DNA of 64,000 bases from Sambucus nigra (taxonomy: Eukaryota > Streptophyta > Magnoliopsida > Dipsacales > Adoxaceae), in contig OX422208.1 in NCBI GenBank assembly GCA_949130495.1, positions 638,114,523-638,178,522 of the forward strand, read 5' to 3'. A model generated the notes under the pieces. The model had not been told where the DNA came from and ran no database searches. It worked only from the letters and a program-made list of their open reading frames with translations. This document shows, one piece after another, positions 22,401 to 34,597 of this stretch (position 1 is the stretch's first letter; each line of letters opens with the position of its first letter). Made by a program: the position numbers and the translations under genes.

Positions 22401-25400
22401 AAAACTCAAAACACATACCTTACTCAATTTTTCATGTAGAATCCAAATCTGAAGTCGGATTGATGATTTGAATAATTTTTGGATCTGATTTTTCTGAGTA
22501 TTTAAAATATGAGAATTCATGATGTTGTTTCTTTTTAATGTTGGTTCTTATCCCAAAACTTTTGTGGATCTTTGGTGATTATTAATTGGATATTATGGGA
22601 CTTAGAAAATATCAGTAGACCCTTGATAAGATTTGAATTAATTTGATTAGGATTTAATTGATTAGAATTATGATAATTAAAGTTAAAGAGATTTCGGTTG
22701 CTAGATTCATGTGTTGGATTCTAATCTGTTTGTATGAGGATTAAGGATAGTTCAAGTAGGGGAGATTTAATATAACACCTGGGTAGCCTTAGGGTTACAA
22801 TTTAAACATCAAGGACTGAGTTTAAGCTCATTATTGATTTCGCAAGGGATGAGTGTAGTACAAGAGCGTAGTGGTATGGCTCCTGGATAGAGATGGGAGT
22901 TTAGAACACATTTGGTTGAAACAGGGGATGAGGTTATTCCGATCGCATATTTGAAGTTGACGAACGTCCTCGATCGACAAAGTTAAGTAGTAGTGTATTG
23001 GAGGGGTTCCTTGTTTGGATTTTGCTTTGCAAGACGCTCCGCGCATGAACCTTAACGACGTCGGGAGTGGAGAGATGTTATAGGATGCGAGGACAATTAA
23101 ATTATGAAGTAAAGATATGATATTTTAATACGTGGGATTTAAAGAGATATAATGCTACGTAAGGGAATAATCTAAGGTTAATGTGAGTACCTTGTTGTTA
23201 GTATACTATAGGTATGATAATACCTATTTGATTGATTAATGATTATGTGTATGACATACCTAGCTTACTTGCTATCGGTGGGAGATTTGCGCGTGAGGGC
23301 AGTCATATCCTGATGAATCCATGGGATCTTTGATTTGTCGCTCGAGAACATAGGTCTATGAAAGACTTATCGGGGAGTTGATAAGTCCGCTGACTATGGG
23401 TACGTAAGTATGTGCGTGACCCATGGGTATGAGAACTATGTTCGCCTCTAATGATTGTGTTGTTGTTAATTGTTCGAGGTATCCTCACCGAACCTTTTGT
23501 CCCCTTTTCGGCGACCAGCGATATTGGGACATGATAGCAGAGTAATGCATTGCACCGCAGCTGTGACTCGGGGTGCCGTATTATATATATATATATATAT
23601 ATAATGGATTAAATTAATGAATGGATATTTATTATGGTTAAATCTATCTACGGTGATAATTGTAGATAACGGTGAATAGAGAAAGATAATTGAATTAAGT
23701 TAATGAATGTTTATTGAAAAACTTAATTCATATTAATGAGAAATGATTCATGTTAATGAGAAATGATGAGAAATGTAAATGAATAATATTGTGACATATG
23801 GTATAGGACATATGGGGATTATGATATTGGGATGGAATTATAATATGGAGACTAGAAAAGAGGAACCATTGACTAGGAGGTTAATAGGAAACGTTAAGTG
23901 TGCACTCTAGTTAAGAGGTGAGAATGGCAAGTGAGAGTTGGGTTTAACATGTATATAATAAAAGATTTATTGCACTTGTTAAATACTTGTTGTTTTAAAA
24001 ATCATTTTCACAATCGGGATCTGACCCGTTTCCTTGGATATTTTCTTTTCTATTGTATCTTCTATATCAGGTGTCCAGCAACAGGGACGCCAACCTTAGC
24101 GAATTATGACAGGCTATGGATTATTGAGTTTTGCTTAGATGCCTATCATCATTTGATTCACAGTATTCTCTTAGTAGGGCATGTCGCCCAAAGGATTCAG
24201 TTATCTTCTTCTATCGGGGTCAAATACTATGGTATTCGTGTCATTTTAATACATTTGATATTGTTGGGATTACTGTAATGGATTAATATTATTTGAGAAT
24301 GTTTATTCCAATTGCATTCAAATTATTTTGTGTTATCTAATTGGTTATCAGTGTTGTAGAATAAAATGTGTTGTGTTATTCTTAAACTGGAAATGGATTT
24401 TGTTAAATTAAAATTTGAAAAGTTTTTAACACCAGCTTAATTGAGTATTGGGTGAGTTGTAAATTTTTTCGAAAGTGATGCTAAGAATGAGCCAACTGTA
24501 TATTATGTTTTAATTTGGTATGGGACTGGCCACCCGGTATTTAATTAGGTGGGGTGTCACACCTTTCCTCAGCAACCCTGAGCTTATCTTCAAGCTCTCC
24601 TGCAGCTTTGAGCTTCTCTTCGGGCTCTTTATTTGCCTTCTCCAAGGCATTCTTTTTCTTCTCCAACTCCTTGGAGGCTTCAAAAGCTCGAGCTTTATCC
24701 TGCTCGGTGGAGGCAAGATTCTTCTCTCAGACAGCTTTGTCATCAGCATATTTCTGGCGAGAATCTGCCAGAGAGTTGGTGGCTTCTTCCAGAGCTCCCT
24801 CCACACTAGACGAGGAGCAAGAAGATTTTATTTCTTCATCCTTATTCAAAATTATATTGAAGCAGCTCGTCAACTATGAAAATAAAAAGAAAGCAGGTCA
24901 GAAATAGAAACGACAAAGGAAATATGAAAAATTCAAAGCAAAGAGACTTACAGAAGCAAGGTGACGAGCAGCTAGCGAGGTGACCATATCTCGAGTAAGT
25001 TTTTCTTCAGTACCTTGGACCTCGGGAATGATCCAGGACTTTATCGAGCTCATGGAAGAGCTCGGGGGAATAAAAGTGGGAATTCCAGCCCCAACAGCTG
25101 GAGGCTGAGTAATGGTGTCAGCCAAATTGACCGAGGAGCTCTTCTTCAGCCTCCTCGGGGGAACAGGTACAGATTCAACCAAGAAAGAACCCTTGGTTGG
25201 TGATATCACAATCACCTCTCCAGGAGCAGCAGAGCTGCTCGGAGCCACTACGGGCTTCTCGGTAACTTTAATAGGAGCAGTTGGAGGAGCTGCATCAGTC
25301 TTCTTTGTCCCCTCCCTTGGGACATCAATCCTACTCCTTTTTGCCTCCCCAGAACCGGAGGCAGTTTTCTCAAATAGGGTAGGAGGTCTTCTCTTCTTCA

Positions 25401-26231
25401 TCCTTTCACTTAAAGGAATATGGGATTCAGGCGATGAGCTGGTGGAAGCTGGTACTGGCTCTGACTCACTTTTCACTGGACGAGCAGTGAAAGAAGTGGT
25501 ATAGCTCTTGTACTGGAGCATATACGAAGCCGATCTAATGTGATTGTCAGCAACACTTTGATTCAGACTCCAGATAAGTTTCAAATGCCTTATATTGACA
25601 TTTGCATCTTTTGGTCACTTTCTCTTGCTATCAACTGCAAATAAATAAACATTGTTATAAGTGGCACATTTTATCAAACACAAAAGAAACATGATTTCAA
25701 AATAAATAAAATGAAATAAAAATAACCTATCCCATTGCCATAAGGAGGGCATATGGGACCTTGGTAAACCTCATCTCCAGTTAATGGAGGGTGTTGCCAA
25801 TTTTTTATGACAACCCCATGCTCAAAATAATCCCTATTGGCATTAGGGAGGTTGACTACGATGGCCCTATTTAAAAATCTAGTTTTTAAATAAAAAATAT
25901 TATCATTAACTGCCCATCTATAGCAGTACATGATATCTAGAATTCCTATACGAGTTCCATGCACTTGATTTAATCTATGCACCCCATTAACTATTCTCCA
26001 TGTGTTGGGGGCTATTCGTGCAGGAACAACGTCAAAGTACTGACAGAATTCCAGACACAAGGGATTTGGTGGAAAAGAAAATCCACACTCAGCAAAAAAG
26101 AGACTGGGGAACCAATGTCCCTCAGCCAAATGGAAGTAATTAGAAGGCTCAAAAAGCTCTTCCAAAACAACCCATGAGGGAATGGAGAAATCAGAACGAA
26201 ACTTCTCAAGAGACTCAACAGGGTAAACCAT
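19444..26231 (-). pseudogene. Antisense spliced extra ORF of element B, interrupted by D1
   Basis: Start ATG at 26231. Exon 1 (26231-25727) matches plant putative gypsy-type transposon proteins, with FHLAEGHWF and PNTWRIVNGV blocks. An intron follows (25726-25635, GT to TTTGCAG). Exon 2 (25634-24952) is Ser/Pro-rich. The next intron is GTAAGT to TTTTCATAG (24951-24874). Exon 3 (24873-20881, with D1 inside) is a Lys/Glu coiled coil. A fourth exon (20705-19444) is coiled coil ending in a block with TYQFHKQP and a conserved C-terminus. Defects are stops at 25615, 24727, near 20650 and others, and frameshifts near 21185 and 20205. Family work calls these aORFs; their role is unknown. Homology with C supports real coding. 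Confidence 0.8.
21404..24561 (+). mobile_element. D1: solo LTR of a Gypsy element (3158 bp)
   Basis: Starts TGTAATACCCCG, ends GGGGTGTCACA, and is flanked by CCTTT on both sides (21399-21403 and 24562-24566). No internal domain is present, so it formed by recombination between two LTRs. A second, closely similar copy is D2 (39142-42391). Removing D1 and one CCTTT gives a continuous coiled-coil frame in the B antisense ORF. The short minus-strand ORFs at 22831 and 23303 recur in D2 only because the LTRs are copies. Confidence 0.93.
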
Positions 26232-26740
26232 GGTGAATAAAGAAATGAAGAAGAAGGAAGAAGATCTTATAGGAAAAGAATGGATCTGCTGACAACGAAC
26301 GACGGAAAAGATGAACGCACAAGAGAGTAGGAAGAGACGACGTAAAACTCAAAGATAAAAATTTGAAAAGGTAGAAGACAATAGGAGTGTCTGTGAAGTT
26401 TAAATACCTTACATTGGGAAATGGTGAAGTAATGATTACAAAAAAGGATGATTACGTTACCGACGGCTAAAAAGATGAAAAGTGGCGCGGGAATCAAAGC
26501 GGACAACAACGGCTAAAAAGATGAAAAATGGCGCGGGAATCAAAGCGGACAACAGCGGCTAAAAAGACAAAAAGTGACGCGAGAATCGAAGCACATAGAA
26601 AAGTCCAAAAAAGCATGATTCTACGAATTGGGAAGGAGAAATAAATACAAGGGAAACGCTCCTAAAAATCAGGAAGACTATTTAAAGCTACCATATTCCG
26701 AGAAAGAATGTTCCATACTCCTTAAATTTCGAACTATGAA

Positions 26741-26754
26741 ACATTGGGGGCTTC
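26741..26754 (+). other. Polypurine tract of element B
   Basis: ACATTGGGGGCTTC directly precedes the 3' LTR start at 26755; the G run is the likely plus-strand primer. Confidence 0.7.
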
Positions 26755-27338
26755 TGTTGATACCAAATTTAATCTGCTGACATGGACCAATCATATGAAG
26801 ACACGTGGCTATCTACATGGCAACAACAAGTACTTCCGAGATGATCGCACGCTCCGAGGAACCATGTTACTCCGAGGAACTCATACGCTCCGAGGAACAT
26901 ACCTCTCCGAGGAACTCTTTAGAAAAGAGAAGCTCAAGCGGTCCGAGAAACTCAGGCGGTCCGAGGTGCACCTCGAAGCAGGATACCAACAGTTTAACTG
27001 CTCATTAAATGCTTATCATTCAGACGCACACGCAAAAAGGGCATTAAATGTATTACCCTTTCATATGTATACCATTTAATGTGTTACCCTTTCACATTAC
27101 AGCCTCAGGGCTATAAATACATTGTACAATCCTCATTGTAGAGGGTATCCGAATCCAAACCCTGGAATCGAGACCTGAATCTCTTGATAGAACACAAATC
27201 AAGAATTCCCAAACACTCAGCAATAAAACAACAATGGATGTAGGCCATTCTTATAAGGCTGAACCACTTTAAAATCTTTCCTCTCATTTATTTATCTGTG
27301 ATTGAATTATTAGAGTGATCTAATTTTTTACATCAACA
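26755..27338 (+). repeat. 3' LTR of element B (584 bp)
   Basis: Same length and ends as 11824-12407, with roughly 20 substitutions by eye. ACAAG at 27339-27343 is the right target duplication. Confidence 0.95.
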
Positions 27339-27343
27339 ACAAG

Positions 27344-30300
27344 TATAGTTTCTCCCCCATGAATGGTCAAGAAATCAATGATGGAGATCTTAATATTTTT
27401 TCATCTCTTGGAAGGAATTTTCACACTCTTCATTGCACGCAAAAGATTTCTTTAACAACTTGAAGGAGGGTAGGCATCTATCAGTAGTTTGGGAGATAAA
27501 TCTACTGAGGGTTGCTAGTCTTTCAATCAACTTTTTCACGTCCTTCCCATTTGTAAAAGATTTCATATCTATCAGCGGTTGAATTTTTTCTGAATTTTCT
27601 TCAATATGCCTTTAGTTTACTGTGAATCCCATGAACATTCCTTCTTGTATGTTGAACCCATACTTGGTCGAATTGAGCTTCATCTAGTGCTTCTCCAACT
27701 AATCAAATTAGACTCAGATATTTGATGTGGTCGACTGATTTCTTACTCTTGGTGAGCATGTTATCCATATTTATCTCTATATTTTTACCGATCTTCTCTT
27801 CAAAAACCTTGTTCACCAACCTTTAGTATTTCACTCCAGTGTTTTTGATCCCAAAGGTCATAACGTTGTAGTAATATGTACCTTGGTTAGTGATGAATGA
27901 GGTCTTCTCCTTGTCTTCTAGTTTCATCTTGATTTGGTTATACCCCGATTAGGCATCCATGAAACATAGTAATTCATTACCGATAGCAACATCGACCAAC
28001 TAATCAATCTTAGGAAGGGGAAATGATCCTTCAAAAAAGCCTTGTTGAGGCCTGTGAAGTCAACACACATGCGCCATTTGTTATTTTTCTTCTTTACCAT
28101 AACTACATTGGCTATCTATTCTAGGTATTTAACATCCTCAATGAAACTTTCTTTCTGTATTTTTTATACTTCTTCTTGGATGGTCATATTCTTCTCCGGG
28201 ATGAATACACATCATTTTTGTTTGATCAGTTTGGCATCCTTGACAATGTTTAGTCTGTAGCATATGAAACTCGGGTCAATCCCTGACATATCTTCATAGC
28301 TCCAAGTGAACACATTCTTTTGCTATTTGAGTAAATTTATTAACTCGTATTTAAGGAATGGATCAATGTATGAGATGACCTATGTTGTCCTTTCTGGCCT
28401 CTCATCATCAAGGACTATAATATCCACTATCTTTATACCTTGTCCGTTGACTAAGTCAGCCTCCTCGTATGGATCTATGGTCTCAATGTGGTATGCAGTT
28501 GTAAGTTTCTTCACTTCTTTGAATTCGACTAAAATGTAATAGCACTCCCTGGCCTCAATTGGATTTTTAGTAACAACACCAAATCCATAATGTTCCGGGA
28601 AGTTTAGGCACTGGTGTACGGTGGATGGAACAACTTCAAACTTTTTCAAGTTAACCCTGCCGAAGATGATGTTGTAAGCTGACTAAACATTCTTATCTAA
28701 GACCAATCAATGAATCCTCTCAGTTCGGCTGATTGGTCAAGTTTTAATTATGACTTTTAATTTTATTGTTCCCAAAGGATATGAGGGGCCTATGATACGG
28801 ATCTATTTTGCTGTCATGTAATCCCAGTCCTTTGAAGCAGTCATAAAATATGACGTCTACTGAACTTATATTATCCACTATTATTCAGGCGACTCTAGCT
28901 CCATGAACCATCATTATGATGACTAGACGATCACCGTGGCGATAAAATAGCCCAGAGAGGTCGTATTTGGAGAATCCTATCACCAACATATCTTTTCTTA
29001 CTTTCCTTTGGTGATTATCAACATCACTGGACAAATTGGTTTTCTGAATGCAGGAACACGCTTTGTCTTCATTCTGGTATGATTTTCTCTCGACTATTTC
29101 ATCGCCTCCACCAGTATTACCACTTGCAATGAAATGAGTGTAAAAATAAATCATTTCAGCTCGTGTGCAGCCTCCTTGGGTCTATTTTGAAAGATCTGAT
29201 CGTCCTTAGCATAATCATCTCTATCTTTTTTCTTTCATTCCCTTCATTATAAGGAGATTTTGATCGTCTTCGAGCTTTTCGCGCTTCTAACCTACCATCT
29301 TTGTCAATGAATTTGGAGAGTTTGGTCCTTTGGATCACCCTTTCTATTTCATTCTTTTTGTGTTATGCCCATGGTATTTGTGGAATTCATAATACTTGGA
29401 TTTATCCCTTTGATTTGGGGGTTACTTCAACTTCTCGGGCCATTTTAAATCACCACTTACTCGGATGTCATCCAAAATGTGATGCATGCCAATATTGAGA
29501 GGATTCATCATATTTCTAGGGTTTCTCAACTTTCGTATCTTTCTGCTCTTTCTTCTCGAAGCCTTTGTTATTGTCGATCTTGGTATCGTGAGATTATTTT
29601 GAAGTTATGGCTTCCTCGACATTCATGATATTGCTTGTTTTGGGAATCAATTCGATCATGATCTTAGGGGATATCTAGCTCGGGCATAATATAACTTCTT
29701 AGGTATTAGACCGCTCCTCAGTATAGTGATTGTTTTCTTTTCTTTATAGTCTATAACTTCTAGTTTTTTGCTGTTACAGCGAGTGATGTATTCGCATGTA
29801 GTCTCTCTCGGTCACTACGAACACCCAATAAATGGTCTACCCTTTCAACTAGTTTGGCACCAAAGAATAAGTTATTGATGAACAACTCTGTGAGCTATTG
29901 AAAGATGAATATATGTCCTCGCGGCAGGTTATTGTACCAAATCTATGCTGACCCAGTAATAGTGTTGGAAAATGCCGGACAATGCATCTCATCTAAAACT
30001 AAGTATATGTCAACAACATCTTAATACTGTTTCACATGAAGGATTGGATTAGTTTTTCCATTATACTTGGGAGTGACCACATGTGGCTTAAACTTGGCAG
30101 GTGTAGGGAATTTCATAATTATCGGGATAAAAGGCGATCCCTTGACAAAACTCCTGTGCAAGGGGTTCTTGGATTTATCCATCTCTCCTTAACAATGTTC
30201 CAACCACTGAATAGAATATTTCCAGGGACGCTCTTCAATATTAGTTTTATTGGAATCAGTTTTAGTTACTCGGCTATGAGTTTGTGTCAATCTCTCTTCA

Positions 30301-30840
30301 TGAGAAGTTTGTTCGGCACGCACGGTTCCTCGCATGCTAGTTCTTAACCTGACAGATCCTTCTCAATGCTCTCATAATTTGTAGGGCTCTCTATGATTAT
30401 GGCCCCTAGCATCGCGGGGACCTAAATGATCAAAGAATGATCCTCTTCTTAGCCTATCCAAGGCGTTTGGCGGCTCTTGAGAGAGTGAATGTCCATATAA
30501 TAATCAGTAAATATGATTGATGAGGTTGTGCCCAGATGATAAGATCTGTCATTGGAAGATCTAGAATACCTATATCTTCTCTTTTTTGGCCTTGGTGCTA
30601 GGGGAAACATTTCTCCCCGGGTTGTAGGGCTAATTGTTGGTCAGGTTTGATGTGTTTGAGCAAGTTGTCTCACTATTTGTTGAATAGCCTCTTGACCCTT
30701 AGCTATATTCAAAAATTTCCTTGAAGATCTCCTATACCGGGAGGGGTAGAAGGACTAAAGGCGTTTCCAGTACCGTGGTTACCTTTTGGAACGTCTGTCA
30801 TTATTCGACGGCATGACTGAGAAATGATTACTTAAAGAAA
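27344..30840 (-). pseudogene. gag-pol: Element C gag, protease and reverse transcriptase, broken
   Basis: Reading leftward: the gag N-terminus near 30800 (MTDVPKGNHG), the gag core around 29950-29800 with NNLPRG and the FFGAKLVERVDHLLGVR block, the protease-proximal segment with LVIGFSKYDLSGL (near 28990), the connector 28649-28380 (FEVVPSTVHQCLNFP), and RT with WRMCVDFTGLNKA (near 28070), SGYNQIKM (near 27940) and a YYYNVMTFG block (near 27860). RT is cut at 27344 by B. Many stops and several frameshifts. It is clearly more decayed than B. Confidence 0.88.
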
Positions 30841-30869
30841 ATAGGTAGAAAATAACAATTCCTTTTCGC

Positions 30870-30888
30870 TTCCCACAAATGGGGCCAA
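30870..30888 (-). other. Primer-binding site of element C (diverged)
   Basis: On the minus strand, TGGCCCCATTTGTGGGAAG follows the LTR end CACCAACA and corresponds to TGGCGCCGTCTGTGGGAA in B. Confidence 0.7.
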
Positions 30889-30890
30889 TT

Positions 30891-31461
30891 TGTTGGTGTT
30901 TAAATTTAGTTTGCTGATTTGGAATAATCTTATCTCAAGTAAACCAATAATTATAACCACAAATAAAGAAGTCAGGTAGAGATGGATGAGTGTTAGAGAG
31001 AGACATAAATATTTATGTGATTTAGCCCAATGAGGTGCCTAAATCCACGGGTACAATGCCACTATAGCTAAGGATTTAATACAATCCTCTCAAGAGCTTT
31101 ATATAGGATTTTGATAAAGTGTTTTAGTTTTCCTTAGATGAGAGAGGTCATGATCTATTTATAGTAATTGGGAGTTGAAGAAATGGAATACTTTATACAT
31201 TAGGTATTTACATCTTTACATGATAATTAGTAGATGCATATTCTTCACGTGAAAGTGCTTGGTGACAGTTAAGAGTTTCACGTATGTCTATTTACATTAC
31301 TGACTGTTTAAATTCTTAGGGGTTATCGACTAGTTAGCTGATCAACAAGATAATTGTGACGACTACATTTATTTGCTGTTTTGGGTCCACTAAGAATGGT
31401 GATAGGTGTCACCTTTTTATTGGTCCTCGTGGTATTATTATTTTAGGTTATAATAGTACCA
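30891..31461 (-). repeat. 5' LTR of element C
   Basis: The inner boundary is exact (minus strand ends CACCAACA at 30891). The outer boundary is approximate; candidates are 31461 and 31475. The minus strand shows a TATA box CTATAAATAG (31164-31155) and a leader with GTGGATTTAGGC (near 31055), equivalent to GTGGATGTAGGC in B. The partner LTR lies outside the window. Confidence 0.78.
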
Positions 31462-31830
31462 ATCTTGTTGGAACAAGCTTTAAACGAGTTATCTAATGAG
31501 ATTTCATAGAAGGTAAAGCTTTCGAAAATTAACCTCGTTTGATATCTCGTTCGAAAGAGCTAAGGATCTCATTCGAATGACCTAAGAAATGTCATTGGAA
31601 CGACCTTGAGAAATAATTTTATATCAAAACACTTTTAAAAAATATTATAAAATAATCCTAACACCCAATAATAAAATATCCAAAGCTCAAAATAAATATG
31701 CATTCATACATGAGATATCCTTGGAACGTTGATGAAGAAACATGGCATGATGATGTGTTCTCTTTAGCTTGGCCTCTACATCTTCCATAAACACGTCATA
31801 GGGTTGAAAGCTCATTAACTCAAGTCCTAA
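31462..31830 (-). repeat. K: fragment of a Copia-like LTR related to A
   Basis: On the minus strand, 31815-31700 matches 5186-5315 of the A LTR (CCTATGACG, GAAGATGTAG, GGCCAAG in order). It is followed by a diverged AT-rich part and TTCGAA-centred palindromes at 31495-31600. It stops where the C LTR begins, so C inserted into it. The rest of K is not in the window. Confidence 0.65.
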
Positions 31831-31839
31831 CATATGACT

Positions 31840-33300
31840 CAACGATTTTTTCCAAATATAGAATTAAGAAAATATACATAGAAATTGGCTCCATTGGAAA
31901 TTTGTACTTACATTTTTCTCGGATGTAGCCTATGTTCGACCCCACTCGACAAAAAATTAAAACATTTATCAAATCTAAATCTGTGATCGGGAGGCAAGAA
32001 TATCCTCTGAGAATGATATATAATTTTTCTAGTATCATTAAAATATTGAGATGCAGATTTCTCTCCACAAATTGGAGACCCAAAGTAACCACGAACTCTA
32101 TAAAATCACGAATTTCCCATATCAACATAGATTTTAATGTAAACTATTTGTGATCTCAAGAGTCAAATGATTTCACACCCACTATCCACAAATCATTCAA
32201 TTCTTTTACCAATGGTGGCAAGTAGAAATCAATATCATCATTTGGTTCCTTTGGCCCATGTATCAACAAAGATATCATCGAAAATTTTGGTCTCATGCAG
32301 AACGAATGAAGGGATATAGGGGTGTTAATATCACCATCCATACACTTTTATTGGTTCTTAGATTGATAAATGGATTGAACCCATCTATTGATATTGATAA
32401 ATGAATATTATTCAATTTATTGGCAAAATTTGGGTAATTAAAATTTATTCTTTTCCAAACGGTTGAGTCCAAGGATGACGCATGGGTTATCCCATAATTA
32501 TTACCTAGCGTGCCATGTCATTGCCTCCTCTATCCATGGTATTGTGAAAAATCTCTTCAATCTGGGACTATTAGGGAAATATTTTAATACTTTTTAGGCA
32601 CTTTTAAAATTTCCCCACTCTTATCATTAGAACCATTCTTTGGTACATATTTATATTCCCTGCATACCGAAAAATTATCAAAATTTTAATTCTCCTTCCA
32701 GTATAGTATGCAATCATTCCCTGACCTTTCAAAATATTCTTCATACTCGAATAGTTATTTGGAAGCATATTTTCTTTGGGGAGTAAACCCTTCACCTAAT
32801 TTAGAATTTCAGTCACACTATTTCAAGACAAACAAAAATGGCCCTTCAAACTATGCAACCCAACCATGGAAAGCAAAGTTATTTGATCTTTGTCGTAGTT
32901 AGGATGTAATGGTTGGGTCGCTTTGACTTTCAAACTTTGGTAGTAATCGTCAAGGTTTATCCCAACACGTTATGAGGACTAGGACCTCCACCATAAGATT
33001 CGTTGCCTTCCCTATCAAAATCCTCATTGTCTTCTACCATATGAACTCTGTAAGCATCATCCATTATATCATTTACCATATTATGCTATATGGGGGATCC
33101 TCATGTACTTCCATCACTATCCTACTCGATGGTTGCAGTGAAGGTTGTTCGAGGACAAAGGGACAACGTAGTTTCGAGTGAAAAATCCACACCTGGTAAT
33201 CATCTTGAATTCCCTATATAAGCAGATGTAATTCAACCGTTTTCCACTCAAACATTTTCCCAATTCTACATCGTGCGCAAGGACATGAGAACACTTCATC
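31840..33300 (-). pseudogene. CACTA transposase (TNP2) remains, minus strand
   Basis: TNP2-type proteins bind and cut the ends of CACTA (En/Spm) transposons. Blocks in order on the minus strand are LLPKENMLPNNYSSMKNIL (32790-32735), the Cys-rich block CILYWKE to VCRESKYVP with frameshifts (32700-32640), an HLSISIDGFNPF-type block (32380), NTPISLHSFCMRPKFSMISL (32325) and LPPLVKELNDLWIVGVKSF (32220-32160). Downstream, 32128-31820 is the decayed Cys-containing part. At least four frameshifts are present. It runs opposite to the plus-strand TNP2 that starts near 36100. Confidence 0.82.
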
Positions 33301-34597
33301 ATTGTGACACCTCTTTACGAATTTTACAAACATGTTAGCACCTATACGATACACATACCCGAGCTTATTTGTCTTATACAACCACTATTTATATAGAGTA
33401 TACCCCATAACATCGTATAGGAATCGTTAACTACCATGTGTGAGTAAATGGGGTATTTCTACAACTTAGATTATCCATGTGGATGGTTGAATTATTAGTT
33501 AACTCATAAATTATAATTTGAACAAAATTATCCAAATGGTGAAACTAAAACTAAATTATAGGAGAAATATACATATGGTGATTCATTTCTAAATTTGATT
33601 GTTTATGTGTATGAGTAATTAAGGGTAAAAGTGTAAAAATATTACTTTAACTTGTAAGGTTTTTGTAAATAATCCCTAATATGTTCAAATAACTGCTTGA
33701 ATTGTCTATTTAGGTATAAAATTCCCTTCCATACCTTTTAAGTTGATTATAATTAATTGATTCCTTCAACTTAGTTAACAAAGTCAAGGATTTTCTTATT
33801 TTGATTATATTTCACTTTGAAGGGGATGATTGCAACATTTTTTTAATGGAAACAAAAGGTATATATTAAGTACATAGTTTTTTACATACCAAGAGTTTAT
33901 CTATAAACCTAAACAAAAAAAATTAAGTTAATTACATTTACAAAAACATTCAAAACCTAGGTTAAAACCTTAAGCCATACATACCCACAAATCCCAAAAA
34001 AATCACATTGTTCAATGAACCAAATATTATTTTTTTAACAAAAATGATTATGTTTACAATAAATTAACACATATATTTAAACCTAAACAAATATCAATGT
34101 CAAACTGTTCAAACTTACGTTTTGCACAAGTTATTTTCTAACAATATTAAGCTAGAGATGTAAATACACTTATTTCACAACAAACAAACACACATATTCA
34201 AGCCCTAACAAATATCAAAGTAAAATTTCTCAAACCTAGGTTTTGCACAAGTTCTTTTATAACAATATCAAGCTATACATATAAATACAACTATTTTGCT
34301 ACAAACAAATACTATATTTAAGAAGTAGAACTGCATATATATATATATATATATACAAACCATTTCATAAATATACATACAATAAAACTTAAAAATAGTG
34401 GTGAAAATGTGTAAATCATATCCAAATTGAGTTTATATATATAAACACCATCTATATGTATATATATACAAACCATTTCATAAATATACATACAATAAAA
34501 CTTAAAAATAGTGGGGAAAATGTGTAAATCATATCCAAATTGAGTTTATATATACAGACACCATTTGAATATACATATATGTGTACACACACACACA
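33301..34597. other. AT-rich 5' region of the minus-strand CACTA element, with local duplications
   Basis: No coding potential. There are two imperfect 118-122-bp tandem units at 34082-34204 and 34205-34322 (shared TTTTGCACAAGTT), and two 113-bp units from 34352 and 34465 (shared ACAAACCATTTCATAAATAT). A short (TA)n run is at 34334-34353 and a (CA)n run at 34585-34596. Confidence 0.6.

Larger units (their letters stand above)
11824..27338 (+). mobile_element. Element B: complete Tat-type Gypsy LTR retrotransposon
   Basis: The two LTRs are both 584 bp, with about 4 percent difference by eye, and flanked by ACAAG. The internal order is PBS, gag, protease, reverse transcriptase, RNase H, linker, second RNase H, integrase, tandem-repeat region, antisense extra ORF, polypurine tract. 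Dual RNase H, a repeat-rich 3' region and an antisense extra ORF are known traits of the plant Tat lineage. All gag-pol pieces lie in one reading frame broken only by single stop codons. The element also holds solo LTR D1, so without it B would be about 12.4 kb. Confidence 0.93.
6829..31461 (-). mobile_element. Element C: Tat-type Gypsy retrotransposon, split by A and B
   Basis: It reads on the minus strand. The 5' LTR is 30891 to about 31461, the PBS is near 30870-30888, gag-pol runs 30840-27344 and resumes at 11823-9547, then a 3' untranslated region and the antisense extra ORF (6829-8947) on the plus strand. Its 3' LTR must lie left of element A, outside the window. Homology to B is clear domain by domain, with many more stops and frameshifts, so C is the older relative. 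It sits in the LTR fragment K. Confidence 0.85.

Noticed and set aside
22831..23488. Two minus-strand ORFs (71 and 61 codons) conserved at 40562-41219
   Set aside because: Both lie in D1 and D2, which are copies of one LTR, so the similarity reflects common descent and not coding constraint. No domain is recognised.
24510..24806. 98-codon Arg-rich minus-strand ORF
   Set aside because: It is an alternative frame of the coiled-coil exon of the B antisense ORF; the true frame shows the Lys/Glu heptads and continues across D1.
30891..30935. Plus-strand resemblance of the C LTR end to the start of the B LTR, suggesting a plus-strand LTR here
   Set aside because: The PBS, TATA box and gag order show that this LTR belongs to the minus-strand element C. 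The likeness may come from the inverted TGTTG/CAACA ends and AT-rich sequence.
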